A stretch of DNA of 64,000 bases from Niabella yanshanensis (GCF_034424215.1 NZ_CP139960.1:310001-374000); one strand, 5' to 3'; positions 48,165-57,209 are shown, numbered from the stretch's first letter. Numbers and translations are program-made. Notes: a model not told the origin generated them from the sequence alone.

Positions 48165-48175
48165 ATATTTCTTCA

Positions 48176-48226
48176 TATAGCAAAGCAAAGGGCCGGGGGT
48201 TTTCTAATCAGCGGCCCAATTTTTTA
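48176..48226 (+). terminator. Terminator after the outer-membrane protein (repeated cassette A)
   Basis: TATAGCAAAGCAAA (48176-48189) is followed by stem GGGCCG (48190-48195) with CGGCCC (48212-48217) and a T run (48220-48226). The same arrangement recurs at 50657-50704. Confidence 0.7.
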
Positions 48227-48284
48227 TACATACATAAGTACGCACTTTCTCAATGGGAAAAGCAAGGAATAAAAAAATCAGCCT

Positions 48285-48310
48285 CAATAATGCAATCGAT
48301 TGCATTATTG
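48285..48310. promoter_or_regulatory. Perfect 26-bp palindromic operator
   Basis: CAATAATGCAATC/GATTGCATTATTG is a perfect palindrome, the strongest member of the ATCGAT family (core 48289-48306). A TATCTTTA box (48314-48321) follows at about the distance seen at 17252. It lies 171 bases before the GH43 ATG at 48481. Confidence 0.7.
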
Positions 48311-48480
48311 TTTTATCTTTATTTGTCTGTAATACAATTAAAGTTGTTGCGGAAGGAAGAACGATGTTGATGCAATATGTAGTACAGCAGCTGGTCGATC
48401 GCATGCGACCTTGTTTGCATCCGGCAGTTTTGAAGTGAATGCGGCAAACGTTAAAGATTAAGATAACACGATACAACAAT

Positions 48481-50592
48481 ATGAAAAGATTAAAATTCCG
48501 GTTTAAAGAACCAGCTACAGGTATTCTCTTTGCAACAGCGGTTTTGTTTTCTGCCGCGCCTACCCACGGTCAAAAAGCCCCTGCCTCTAAGAATACTCCC
48601 GCCAAATTTGTGCATAAAGCTGCAGGGAACCCGTATTTGCCCCTGTGGGAGCATCTACCTGACGGTGAGCCACGTGTATTTGAAGATCCTGATAACCCCG
48701 GAAAATTCCGTGCTTATATTATAGGATCACATGACCTGAGGGTGAATAGTTACTGTGGCCCCGATATCAGGATATGGTCAGCGCCGGCAGAAGACTTAAG
48801 CAGCTGGAGGGATGAAGGCCCGGTTTTTACCTATCCGATCGACGGGCAATGGGATGTCATGTATGCCCCCGACCTGGTGGAGGTAAAGAGAAAAAACGGC
48901 ACCAAAGAATATTACCTGTATCCGCACAGCCGGGGCCGTAACCGGGAAGCGATGGTTGCGAAAGGAAGCCGCCCCGATGGCCCTTTTACGCCTGTGAATC
49001 TGACACCTGATGGGAGAAGTACTGTTGCGGGAAGCATTTTAGGTTTTGACCCTGCGATCTACATCGATTATATTACCGATCCCAAAGACCCTGATTATGA
49101 AATTGGCTTCAGAGCCTATGGTTATTGGGGCTTCCAGGGATCGGTAGCGGCTGAGTTAGACCAGAATACTATGTATTCTTTGAGACCCGGCACCACTATT
49201 TCAAGGCCTTTTTTGCCTGCAAGCGTAAGATATGGAGGGCCTCTTCGTGAACCCGCCGGTACGCAGTATCCTCATATTTTTCCCGGCGAAGACCTGGGCA
49301 CCTTTAATTTCTTTGAAGCTTCTTCTATACGTAAAGTAGGCAATAAATATGTTACCGTATACAGCGGCTACTCCGGTCCGGACTACGGTATGGGGAGTTC
49401 TAATTCTACCTTACGCTATGCCTATGCTGATTCTCCTTTGGGCCCCTGGAAGAGCGGGGGTGTGCTGGTTGATTCCCGCGCCCCGGTACTGAATCAGGAT
49501 GGTACTGCTATACAGGGAACTAACGCCGGACATAACACGCATGGAAGTATACAGGATATCAACGGCCAGTGGTATGCGTTTTATCACCGCCCTCCAAGAG
49601 GATTTGGCTTTGCACGCCAGGCCATGGTGGCTCCGGTCACGGTGACATGGGATGAAAAGAAGGTAGCTGACGGCGGTACTGTTAGCATCAGAGCTTATGA
49701 CCCTTATGCAAAAGATAATTTATGGACTGCAAAAGATAAAGAGGGGCGGGAATACAAAGGTGCAGAAGTAACATCAGAAGGCTTTCACTTTTACGGACTT
49801 AATCCATATGATTATTACTCGGCGGGTTATGCCTGTTATCTTTCCAATGTTGGTCTTCAACAGGATTCATGGGATGTATGGGACAACCATATGCCAGTGG
49901 ACAAAGTAAAGAGTGGTCATATTATCGGGTACAAGTATTTTGGCTTTGGTGGATTGAAGCAGGATAAAAATGGATTGAAAGCCTTTGAAGGAACAAAGGC
50001 GGGAAATCAAACTGCGTTCAACCTGTTTCTGACGCCTAAAACAACGAAAAGCTTCAAGGTAAATGTTTGGCTCGACGGTCCCTGGGATAATGTAACCTGG
50101 AAGGGTAAGAAAATAGGCGAAATCATTGTACCTGCTAATGCAAAGGCTGAAGTGACCAAATTTACCATAGATGTAGCCAAACATGTCGACCATCTCGGTG
50201 GAAAACATGCTATTTTCTTGGTAGCCGAAGGTGAAGGTGTTGACGAACTTTTTGATTTGGCTGGTCTTGGATTCAGCTCCGGCAAAAAGAAAATAAATCG
50301 GCCTGTTGTTCCGGCTGTGAAGATCGCTGTCAATGGAAAGGATATTGTTCTGCCTTCTACTCCGGTCCGATCTACCAATGCAAACGGTATTACGGGATAT
50401 GATATTTACGAAGCTGTTTATAAGGTGCCATCCGATGCGACAACGCTACCTAAGGTAACCGCGTCTTCCAATAATCCCGCTGTAAAGGTAAACGTTACGC
50501 AGGCTTCAGCAGCTTTGGGCAAAGCAATTGTAAAATTTGATTATAACGGTGTTGTAAAAACTTACAATGTGTTATTAAGTTCTGAAGGATAA
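48481..50592 (+). CDS. Large GH43-family protein with uncharacterised C-terminal region
   Basis: 703 residues from ATG 48481 (a longer frame from 48439 lacks a signal start); signal peptide ends near APTHGQ. Propeller about 45-395 with EPRVFEDPDNPGKFRAYIIG, LGFDPAIYIDY and NFFEASSIRKVG supplying the expected acidic residues; this is a separate, long GH43 subfamily. Residues about 400-615 contain a beta-rich region (DSWDVWDNHMPVDKVKSG, FKVNVWLDGPWDNVTW) and the last about 100 residues an Ig-like repeat (VTASSNNPAVKVNVTQASAA). I do not recognise the C-terminal modules by name. It is last in the plus-strand enzyme set, with its own operator and a double terminator. Confidence 0.82.
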   Translation: MKRLKFRFKEPATGILFATAVLFSAAPTHGQKAPASKNTPAKFVHKAAGNPYLPLWEHLPDGEPRVFEDPDNPGKFRAYIIGSHDLRVNSYCGPDIRIWSAPAEDLSSWRDEGPVFTYPIDGQWDVMYAPDLVEVKRKNGTKEYYLYPHSRGRNREAMVAKGSRPDGPFTPVNLTPDGRSTVAGSILGFDPAIYIDYITDPKDPDYEIGFRAYGYWGFQGSVAAELDQNTMYSLRPGTTISRPFLPASVRYGGPLREPAGTQYPHIFPGEDLGTFNFFEASSIRKVGNKYVTVYSGYSGPDYGMGSSNSTLRYAYADSPLGPWKSGGVLVDSRAPVLNQDGTAIQGTNAGHNTHGSIQDINGQWYAFYHRPPRGFGFARQAMVAPVTVTWDEKKVADGGTVSIRAYDPYAKDNLWTAKDKEGREYKGAEVTSEGFHFYGLNPYDYYSAGYACYLSNVGLQQDSWDVWDNHMPVDKVKSGHIIGYKYFGFGGLKQDKNGLKAFEGTKAGNQTAFNLFLTPKTTKSFKVNVWLDGPWDNVTWKGKKIGEIIVPANAKAEVTKFTIDVAKHVDHLGGKHAIFLVAEGEGVDELFDLAGLGFSSGKKKINRPVVPAVKIAVNGKDIVLPSTPVRSTNANGITGYDIYEAVYKVPSDATTLPKVTASSNNPAVKVNVTQASAALGKAIVKFDYNGVVKTYNVLLSSEG

Positions 50593-50606
50593 GGTTGAAA
50601 CCATAC

Positions 50607-50630
50607 CCTGCAACTGCTTGTCGTTGCAGG
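50607..50630 (+). terminator. Hairpin after GH43
   Basis: CCTGCAAC (50607-50614) with GTTGCAGG (50623-50630), perfect 8-bp stem, 8-base loop, 14 bases after the stop codon. No T run, so it may act with the following terminator. Confidence 0.55.
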
Positions 50631-50656
50631 TAGCAGGGTATAATAAGTATTTTTCG

Positions 50657-50704
50657 TATAGCAAAGCAAACAGGGCGGCGATTGTCTAATCATTGCCCTT
50701 TTTT
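50657..50704 (+). terminator. Terminator (repeated cassette B)
   Basis: TATAGCAAAGCAAA (50657-50670), stem AGGGCGG with TTGCCCT (50672-50678/50693-50699, G-T pairs included), then T run to 50704. The loop TCTAATCA is shared with the terminator at 48176. Confidence 0.7.
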
Positions 50705-50963
50705 ATTTGCCTGATAGAAGCGATCGATACTTTGTTAAAACGGGTTTTGAAGAAGTATCAATAGTGGATATCACTGACCATTCAGAGGTGAAGTTCAAAC
50801 TTTATTCTATTAACTACCACTCTGCCGAATGTTTCCCGGCCTCCATGTTTTTTCTTTACTGTAGTTAATGATGTTTACTGCGTTCATATCTGTTACTTTT
50901 GTATTATCTTCTTTGAAGGTAGATGAATAAAAATAATAGTTCAAGTTGTGGGGTGTCCTAAAT

Positions 50964-53900
50964 ATGAAGTCAATACTGCTTATTAAATCTTTGCTGATTT
51001 CCGCATTAAGCCTGGTATTATGTCATCCCGGTTTTGCGCAGCAATTTGTTTTTTCTCCTTTTGAACGCAGCGCTGATTTAAATGAAGATCAGATCAGGTT
51101 AGTGAACCAGATACCGGACGGGAGGTTGATCATCTTGACGGAAAGTTCCACGAACTTATACAATGTAGGATCTGTAAAAAATATCCCACTCGATACCGTC
51201 AATTTTCTGCCGGTTAATGATTATACCAATAACCACTTTTGTTATGTCGATGATAAATGGGTCTGGATAAAAAATCAGCGGAGTTTAAGTATACTAAATA
51301 TTGTATCTGAGAAATATGAGGATAGTCCTGGTAAACTCTTACAAGAGTTGGGCTTTTCTGAAAAGCCAAAAAATCTGTTCCTGGATGAACAAAAGAACAT
51401 CTGGTTGCTATCGGTAAACGATGAACTGTATTGCTATGATCGCGGCCTTAAGACAGTAAGTCTGGCTTTGCCTGGCGTTAAAGTTCGTCGTAATAATGAC
51501 CTGGTGAATAATGTAACCAGCTGGGGTGAGCAGGTTTTTCTCATTTACAGGTCGGGTCTGGTGAAGTGCTATGCACGGACTGATTTTAAGGAACTGTACT
51601 CCATCAATATTAATGAGCAAAGAAAAATTGCATCTTGGTTGAGTTTTGTGGTTGCATCCGGAAAGTTTTTGTATTTAACAACAGATGACTCTGGAGGCGG
51701 TTGCAGCCTGATAAAACTTGATGTCCAAACCCGGCGGCAGACTGCTTTGATCAATAACCATAAGCAAAGGGTGAATGGCCTTACGTTTGATAAACGTGGC
51801 GGGCTATGGGTTGCCGGTACAGAAGGTTATTGGTATTTTGAAGCCAGCGCTGTTTCGGGTCAATTCTTTTCAGGAATTCTACTTAATGACGGGCAGCAGG
51901 TGCATAGCGGCGTCTCGAATGTTTTTTGCGACAACCAGGAGGGTACGTGGATGAGCACCAACAAGGGACTATATTATTATAACCCACATAGGTTTAGCTT
52001 CTCCGGCTTTAATACATCTTTTTTTCAGTTTAGAGGAACGGACGATCTGAAAGTGTTTTGTTTTGAAGAACAGGCAGACAGGTTGCTGATAGGTACGCTG
52101 AACGGCATTTACACAAAAGATGTTGATAAGAACAATGAGTCGAAAATCAGGTTGTTGGTTCCCGGTTTAAGATGTCACGCATTATTCAGGAGTAAATCGG
52201 GCATTGTTTGGATTGGTGCCGAAGATGGTTTGTATGCCATGCGGCCCAATGGTTCTGTAACCAAAGTGCTGGATGCATATGCCTATTCAATTATGGAGCC
52301 GGTGCCGGGAACGCTGGTAATCGGGACCTCTAATCAGGGGTTATTACAATTTGAAGAGAGCTCGCAACGTGTAACAACGCTGTTTGCTCATAGTTTTTTA
52401 CCTGATATAAGGCAGGTTTTAAGTTGGAACGGGTATTGGGTGGGCTTTTGTAATAACGGGTTGTTTTTTATTGATCCATCAAAAAAGGTATTAAAATATG
52501 CGAATGAAGATCGCAGTCGTTTAGCCGCAGATCTGCCGCCAGATGTGCGTATTTTGGTTTGCTTATTCGCAGATAAAGAGGGCCTTTTGTGGCTGGGCAC
52601 TTATGGCGGATTGTATGCCTGGGATCCCGTGAGCGCACGGATGTATCGATTTGGCACACCCGAAGGACTGGTGAACAACAGCATTAAGGCCGTCATTCAG
52701 GATGCGGATCATTCGATATGGGTCACCACATCAAAAGGGATCAGTCGTATTGAGAAGAAACGCCTGGGGGCCGACTATAAATTTACGATCCATAATTACA
52801 ACGAAAATGATGGAGTCAGCAAACATGCTTTTGTTGGAAGAGCCAGTTTTCTGTCGAAGACTAACCAGCTGTATTTTGGTAATTTGGACGGGTTGAATTA
52901 TTTAAAGCATTCCATTGAGCCGGACACTCCGAAAATTCCGGTAGTTATCTTTAATTTTAAACTCTTCGGCAGACCTGTTGAAGAGAATATGTTGTATGAT
53001 GGAAAGGTTTTATTGAACACCTCCTTGTCGCATACCGGTCAGATCACTTTAAATCATCATCAGAATTTTATCAATATCCAGTTTTCGGGATTAAATTATA
53101 TAAATCCCGAAAAGACATACTTTAGATACCGGTTGTCGGGTGTTGATAAGCAATGGAGGGAGGAGTTGCCCGGCAAGCATTTTGGAGAAGCCGTTTATAC
53201 GAACCTCGCGCCGGGCGAATACAAATTCAGTGTGATGGCAAGCTTCGACGGCCATCGTTGGCCGGTAACTGCTAAAGAGCTGATTATTTCGATTCAGCCA
53301 CCGGTATGGGCAACGATTTATGCCAAAATATTGTACACACTTTTACTGATCGGTATATTATACTGGCTGGTTAAAAGATACAATACAAGGCAGAAAAAGA
53401 TCAGGTCGCAGCAGCAGGCCGAAGCTATAGAAAGGGAAAAGTCACGATTTTTAACCAATATCAGCCACGATCTGAGAACACCGTTAACATTAATTATAAC
53501 TCCTTTACGGTCTTTGATCCGGAGCATATCCGATACTGAAATAAAGGAAAATTTGAAGCGTATTGAAAGCAACGCCGACCTGTTATTGGACACCGTCAAT
53601 CAGTTGCTGGAATTTAAGAAAATTGACGAATCGGGTGAGCTGCTCCATGCAAGCTATGTTGAGAATCTGTCATTCTTATCTGGGGTCGGACTAAATTATG
53701 CCCAGCTTGCAGCGGAGAAGCAAATTGATTTCAAAGTAAATGTAGCTGACACAGCAGGTGTTTGGCTTGATAAAAAAAAGGTGATTCGTATGGTGATGAA
53801 CCTGCTATCTAATGCCTTCAAATTTACTCCTGATGGAGGAAGTATTGTATTGGATGCATTTGTGAGGGGAACGGATGAACTGATAATAACTGTAGCTGAC

Positions 53901-54887
53901 ACCGGTATTGGCATTCCCGCATCCGAAAAACAGGCAATATTTGACAGGTTTTACAAAGCCCGTAACCAGGACGAAGCGAATACCGGAAGCGGTATAGGAC
54001 TTTACCTCGTTAAAAAATATGCAGAATTGCATGATGGATATGTAGTCATTGATGACGATGAGCAGTATTCAACTGTTTTCAAGGTTGCTTTAAATGTAGG
54101 ACGTCTGGAGCAAAAAGCAAATGAGCCTGCTTCGGATGTTAAAAAATCCATCCTTATTGTTGAAGACAACAACTCTTTTTTGACCTTTTTAGAGACAGAA
54201 TTGGCAGCCTATTATACTGTTTTTACTGCCAATAATGGTAAAAAGGCGTTGGAGCTTGCAATAGATAAACAGCCCGATCTCATCATTACTGATATGATGA
54301 TGCCTGAAATGAACGGTATCGACTTGTGTTTGTCTATAAGGAAAAATATTAATATATCTCATACGCCTATTATTATGCTTACTGCCCGTGCTTCTGACGA
54401 GGCGCAATATGAAGGATATGAAGCGGGGGCAGATGCTTATCTGGTAAAACCTTTTGATATGGAGATGCTCAAATTACGTATTCGTAAGTTGATGCAGATG
54501 TTTTTAGACAGGCAAAAGCTGTTCAGCACTGAAAAAGATGTAAAATCTGACACAATCACGACCAATGCCCTTGACAGAGACCTGCTGGATCGTGCGTTAA
54601 ATTGTGTAAATGGCAACCTGGCCAATACAGAATATACCGTCGAGAAATTTAGTGCTGATATGCATATGGATCGTACCGGCCTTTACAGAAAACTGATGGC
54701 TTTAACCGGGCAGTCTCCAAGAGACTTTATAAGAACCATTCGCCTCAATAAGGCTGCCGAATTATTAAGCCATCCCAATGCTATAGTAAGCCAGGTGGCA
54801 GAGGAAGTTGGCTTTAGTAGTGTCTCTTATTTTTCTAAAAGCTTCCAGGAGAAATTTGGGGTTTCTCCCAGCCAATATGGTCAATAG
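50964..54887 (+). CDS. Hybrid two-component system sensor/regulator (HTCS)
   Basis: 1307 residues from ATG 50964, at a signal peptide cut near GFAQ. The periplasmic part (about 60-740) is built of Reg_prop propeller repeats (WIGAEDGLYAM, WLGTYGGLYAW), then Y_Y_Y (about 742-780). A membrane helix (about 785-805, YTLLLIGILYWLV) leads to HisKA with His835 (FLTNISHDLRTPL), HATPase (NLLSNAFKFTPDGG, DTGIGIP, GSGIGLYLVKKYAEL), a receiver with Asp1110 (LIITDMMMPEMNG) and an AraC-type HTH (about 1210-1307). This whole chain is the classical polysaccharide-locus regulator: it binds an oligosaccharide in the periplasm and activates transcription. Location right after the xylan enzymes makes xylo-oligosaccharide the inferred ligand. 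Confidence 0.95.
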   Translation: MKSILLIKSLLISALSLVLCHPGFAQQFVFSPFERSADLNEDQIRLVNQIPDGRLIILTESSTNLYNVGSVKNIPLDTVNFLPVNDYTNNHFCYVDDKWVWIKNQRSLSILNIVSEKYEDSPGKLLQELGFSEKPKNLFLDEQKNIWLLSVNDELYCYDRGLKTVSLALPGVKVRRNNDLVNNVTSWGEQVFLIYRSGLVKCYARTDFKELYSININEQRKIASWLSFVVASGKFLYLTTDDSGGGCSLIKLDVQTRRQTALINNHKQRVNGLTFDKRGGLWVAGTEGYWYFEASAVSGQFFSGILLNDGQQVHSGVSNVFCDNQEGTWMSTNKGLYYYNPHRFSFSGFNTSFFQFRGTDDLKVFCFEEQADRLLIGTLNGIYTKDVDKNNESKIRLLVPGLRCHALFRSKSGIVWIGAEDGLYAMRPNGSVTKVLDAYAYSIMEPVPGTLVIGTSNQGLLQFEESSQRVTTLFAHSFLPDIRQVLSWNGYWVGFCNNGLFFIDPSKKVLKYANEDRSRLAADLPPDVRILVCLFADKEGLLWLGTYGGLYAWDPVSARMYRFGTPEGLVNNSIKAVIQDADHSIWVTTSKGISRIEKKRLGADYKFTIHNYNENDGVSKHAFVGRASFLSKTNQLYFGNLDGLNYLKHSIEPDTPKIPVVIFNFKLFGRPVEENMLYDGKVLLNTSLSHTGQITLNHHQNFINIQFSGLNYINPEKTYFRYRLSGVDKQWREELPGKHFGEAVYTNLAPGEYKFSVMASFDGHRWPVTAKELIISIQPPVWATIYAKILYTLLLIGILYWLVKRYNTRQKKIRSQQQAEAIEREKSRFLTNISHDLRTPLTLIITPLRSLIRSISDTEIKENLKRIESNADLLLDTVNQLLEFKKIDESGELLHASYVENLSFLSGVGLNYAQLAAEKQIDFKVNVADTAGVWLDKKKVIRMVMNLLSNAFKFTPDGGSIVLDAFVRGTDELIITVADTGIGIPASEKQAIFDRFYKARNQDEANTGSGIGLYLVKKYAELHDGYVVIDDDEQYSTVFKVALNVGRLEQKANEPASDVKKSILIVEDNNSFLTFLETELAAYYTVFTANNGKKALELAIDKQPDLIITDMMMPEMNGIDLCLSIRKNINISHTPIIMLTARASDEAQYEGYEAGADAYLVKPFDMEMLKLRIRKLMQMFLDRQKLFSTEKDVKSDTITTNALDRDLLDRALNCVNGNLANTEYTVEKFSADMHMDRTGLYRKLMALTGQSPRDFIRTIRLNKAAELLSHPNAIVSQVAEEVGFSSVSYFSKSFQEKFGVSPSQYGQ

Positions 54888-54962
54888 CCTGATTTTTAGG
54901 TTGTTTAAGTAGAAAATCAACATGAGTTACAATTGTTTCAACATGGGTTTTTCAACTTTTTG

Positions 54963-56003
54963 ATGTGGTCCTGCACTTTTGTTGACAATAAACGATTCGA
55001 CGTGTCAAACAAAAGCCATATCACTCAACAACCCCAAGTTGCAGTTTTTGATCTTCTCAATCTGGTACTTAGTGAACGTAGTGTTGGGAGGGACTGCAAA
55101 TTTCAACCAGCCAAACCCGGGCGGCGTAAAAGAAGTCGCAGAGCCATTTGGTCAGTTGGCGGTCAACCCGCAGCTCTTGCTTCTGCCGGTGCTCCGTTAG
55201 GATCTCCATCAGCCAGAATTGCTGTATTGGTTGAAAGCCTTTCAGATCATCATACAACTAAAATTATTTCGGGTATTGAAGTGGCGGCGGAAAAAACGGG
55301 GTATGAAATTGCGATCTTAAATGTATTAGGCAAGCGGCAACCACTGATCGGCCTGGATAGTTTTGAGGGATTTATTGCCTGCTGTTCAGACGAGACCGCT
55401 GTTGATCCCGATTTCTTCGAAAAGCTCGGCAAACCTGTTATCGTGGTGGGTAATGTAGAAAATGTCAGGGGGGCTCATTGTATAAAAACCAACTATCAAA
55501 AAGGAGCCCGGCTGGCTGTCAATCATTTAATCGACCAGGGTTGTCAGAATATTTTAATGATCGCACCCGCGGGAAACAGGGCAGTCGACCTGGACAAATA
55601 CCTGGGTTATCGCGATGCATTGAAAGATTTGGGGAAGAACTGGATGGAGCCGCTAAGTGTTAGTGAGGCCAGTATAGAAGCAGGAATGAATATGGCAGCC
55701 CGGATGTTTGAAAAAGGCGAACTGCCAGATGGCGTATTCATTACTAACGATTGGATAGCAGCAGGCTTTGTAAAATATTTGAAAAAAAAGAAGGACTGCC
55801 TTGAAGCAAAAACAGTTGTAGTAGGTTTTGGTAATGAGTCATTATGCGAAATCATCGAGCCTGGTTGGTCTTCAATAGATTTTCGCAAAGAGGTGGCCGG
55901 CTCAACGGCGCTACATGTTTTATTTGAGCACTTAGGTGACCTACAGCGGTCAGCCGGAGACGGGCTTACAGTAATTGAACCGGTTTTGGCAATAAGGGTT
56001 TGA
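54963..56003 (+). CDS. LacI-type ligand-binding domain protein lacking a recognisable HTH
   Basis: 346 residues from the only early in-frame ATG (54963; a TTG at 54933 is also possible). From about residue 85 (SARIAVLVESLSDHHTTKII) to the end the protein is a periplasmic-binding-protein-like effector domain as in LacI/PurR regulators (HCIKTNYQKGARLAVNHLID, DGVFITNDWIAAGFVKY, VVVGFGNESLCEIIEP, VAGSTALHVLF). The expected N-terminal HTH (xTIxDIAxxxxVSxxTVSRxL) is absent; instead there are about 80 residues of Arg- and Ala-rich sequence with no domain. Frame shifts in this stretch do not reveal an HTH. It may be decapitated, or a sugar sensor working without DNA binding. It is 75 bases after the hybrid regulator. 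Confidence 0.65.
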   Translation: MWSCTFVDNKRFDVSNKSHITQQPQVAVFDLLNLVLSERSVGRDCKFQPAKPGRRKRSRRAIWSVGGQPAALASAGAPLGSPSARIAVLVESLSDHHTTKIISGIEVAAEKTGYEIAILNVLGKRQPLIGLDSFEGFIACCSDETAVDPDFFEKLGKPVIVVGNVENVRGAHCIKTNYQKGARLAVNHLIDQGCQNILMIAPAGNRAVDLDKYLGYRDALKDLGKNWMEPLSVSEASIEAGMNMAARMFEKGELPDGVFITNDWIAAGFVKYLKKKKDCLEAKTVVVGFGNESLCEIIEPGWSSIDFRKEVAGSTALHVLFEHLGDLQRSAGDGLTVIEPVLAIRV

Positions 56004-56073
56004 AAAATAAGATCATCTTTAATTAGCCAAACTGCTTCCGCCTGTTGTGGCGATGCAATTTGGAAAAGGGTCC

Positions 56074-57093
56074 TTATCGTATAGAGGATTCCCTTATAAC
56101 TAACCGGGCGGGTAAAACAGTTTTAGATATTTTCGGCATTTCAGGGTTTTCGATCTGCAGCAATATATTTTGAGCGGCTACGCGGCCGATCTCATATCCC
56201 GAGTAGCTGATACTGGAGAGATTGGGATCGATAAGGGTAGCAACGGGCTCGTCATTAAAACCTACAACCGCTATGTCTTTGGGAATATTGAGTCCTCCTT
56301 TTTTCAGACCGGCTATGCAGCCGGCTGCACAATGATCATTTTCAAAAAACAAACCATCCGGGGGCTTGTTCATTTTTAAGATATGATCAGCTACATGTTT
56401 ACCAGATTCGATGCTGCCCAGATCTTCGAAAACTAAAAGTTCTTCTTTTAGTCTTTTATTGCTTTCCAACAGTGCTTTTTTATAACCGGCGTATTTGTCT
56501 GCACAAATACCATGGCTGATACCGGTAGTTACATGAGCGATCTTCTTACAGCCAGCTTCGATCAAATGCTTAGTGGCAATATATGCAGCCTGGGCATGAT
56601 CTATTACAATGACAGAACTATCTGTAATGTCAGGTACGCTATCAAAATATATTAAAGGTATTTTCTTTTTGGTAAACGGATCAAGATGTTCGGGGCTTTT
56701 AGTTTGGTCGGACAAAGACACGAGCAATCCATCAACCCGGTTGTCCATTAACATTTTTAAGGCCGAAATTTCTTTATCAATTTGTCCGTAGGTTTGACCG
56801 ATAATAATATTGTATCCTTTGATACTTAGCATATCTTCTAAACCTGATATAGCGGAGGATACAAAATGATTGGTGAGTCGTGGTATTATAATCCCAATCA
56901 GGTAGCTTCTTTTATTCCTCAGGCTGCGGGCAAACGGGTTACTCTGGTATCCCATTTTTTGCGCCATCTGGTGAACTTTATTACGTGTTTTGAGCTTAAC
57001 TTTTGGGTCGTTCTTTAAAGCACGGCTAATGGTTGAAGACGCCAGATCCAATTCCCTTGCGATATCGTATATAGTTACATCTTTTTCTTCCAT
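56074..57093 (-). CDS. LacI-family transcriptional regulator
   Basis: 339 residues. N-terminal LacI HTH (residues about 6-52: VTIYDIARELDLASSTISRA with the hinge-helix region NPFARSLRNKRS), followed by the two-lobed effector-binding domain (LIGIIIPRLTNHFVSSAISG, DGLLVSLSDQT, DHAQAAYIATKHLIEAGCKK, DGLFFENDHCAAGCIAGLKK, VVGFNDEPVATLIDPNLSSI). Length is normal. It faces the hybrid regulator and ends 70 bases past the preceding gene's stop on the opposite strand. A perfect 9-bp inverted repeat lies about 92 bases before its start, possibly for autoregulation, and the ATCGAT sites in the enzyme locus are its most plausible targets. The inducing sugar is unknown. Confidence 0.92.
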   Translation of the reverse strand: MEEKDVTIYDIARELDLASSTISRALKNDPKVKLKTRNKVHQMAQKMGYQSNPFARSLRNKRSYLIGIIIPRLTNHFVSSAISGLEDMLSIKGYNIIIGQTYGQIDKEISALKMLMDNRVDGLLVSLSDQTKSPEHLDPFTKKKIPLIYFDSVPDITDSSVIVIDHAQAAYIATKHLIEAGCKKIAHVTTGISHGICADKYAGYKKALLESNKRLKEELLVFEDLGSIESGKHVADHILKMNKPPDGLFFENDHCAAGCIAGLKKGGLNIPKDIAVVGFNDEPVATLIDPNLSSISYSGYEIGRVAAQNILLQIENPEMPKISKTVLPARLVIRESSIR

Positions 57094-57184
57094 AAAAACT
57101 TATATATAAAAATACTCTTTTTTCCATGTTCTCGAAACAGAATTATCGGGAATTGAGCATCCGGGACCGGATCAAGGGGTTTTT

Positions 57185-57209
57185 AATAATTGTGAAATTA
57201 ACAATTATT
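57185..57209. repeat. Inverted repeat AATAATTGT-N7-ACAATTATT
   Basis: Perfect 9-base arms around GAAATTA, about 92 bases before the LacI-family start codon. Shares its design with 17263-17287. Candidate regulator site. Confidence 0.5.

Larger units (their letters stand above)
50593..50963 (+). other. Gap between GH43 and the hybrid regulator
   Basis: 371 bases with no gene. It holds two hairpins (50607-50630 and 50672-50704) at its start and then A/T-rich sequence with TTTTGTATTATCTTCTTTG near 50895-50915, which might carry a weak promoter for the regulator. No ATCGAT operator matching the four found elsewhere is present. Confidence 0.4.

Noticed and set aside
50707-50730. GCGATCGATAC as a fifth ATCGAT operator
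   Set aside because: The flanks do not match the AAATCGAT/GCAATCGAT pattern and the site follows a terminator, away from the plausible promoter.
55069-55257. Minus-strand reading frame opposite the N-terminal part of the LacI-like gene
   Set aside because: Composition gives Trp/Cys-rich nonsense with no family; it overlaps the odd N-terminal stretch, and I could not link it to a transposase fragment.
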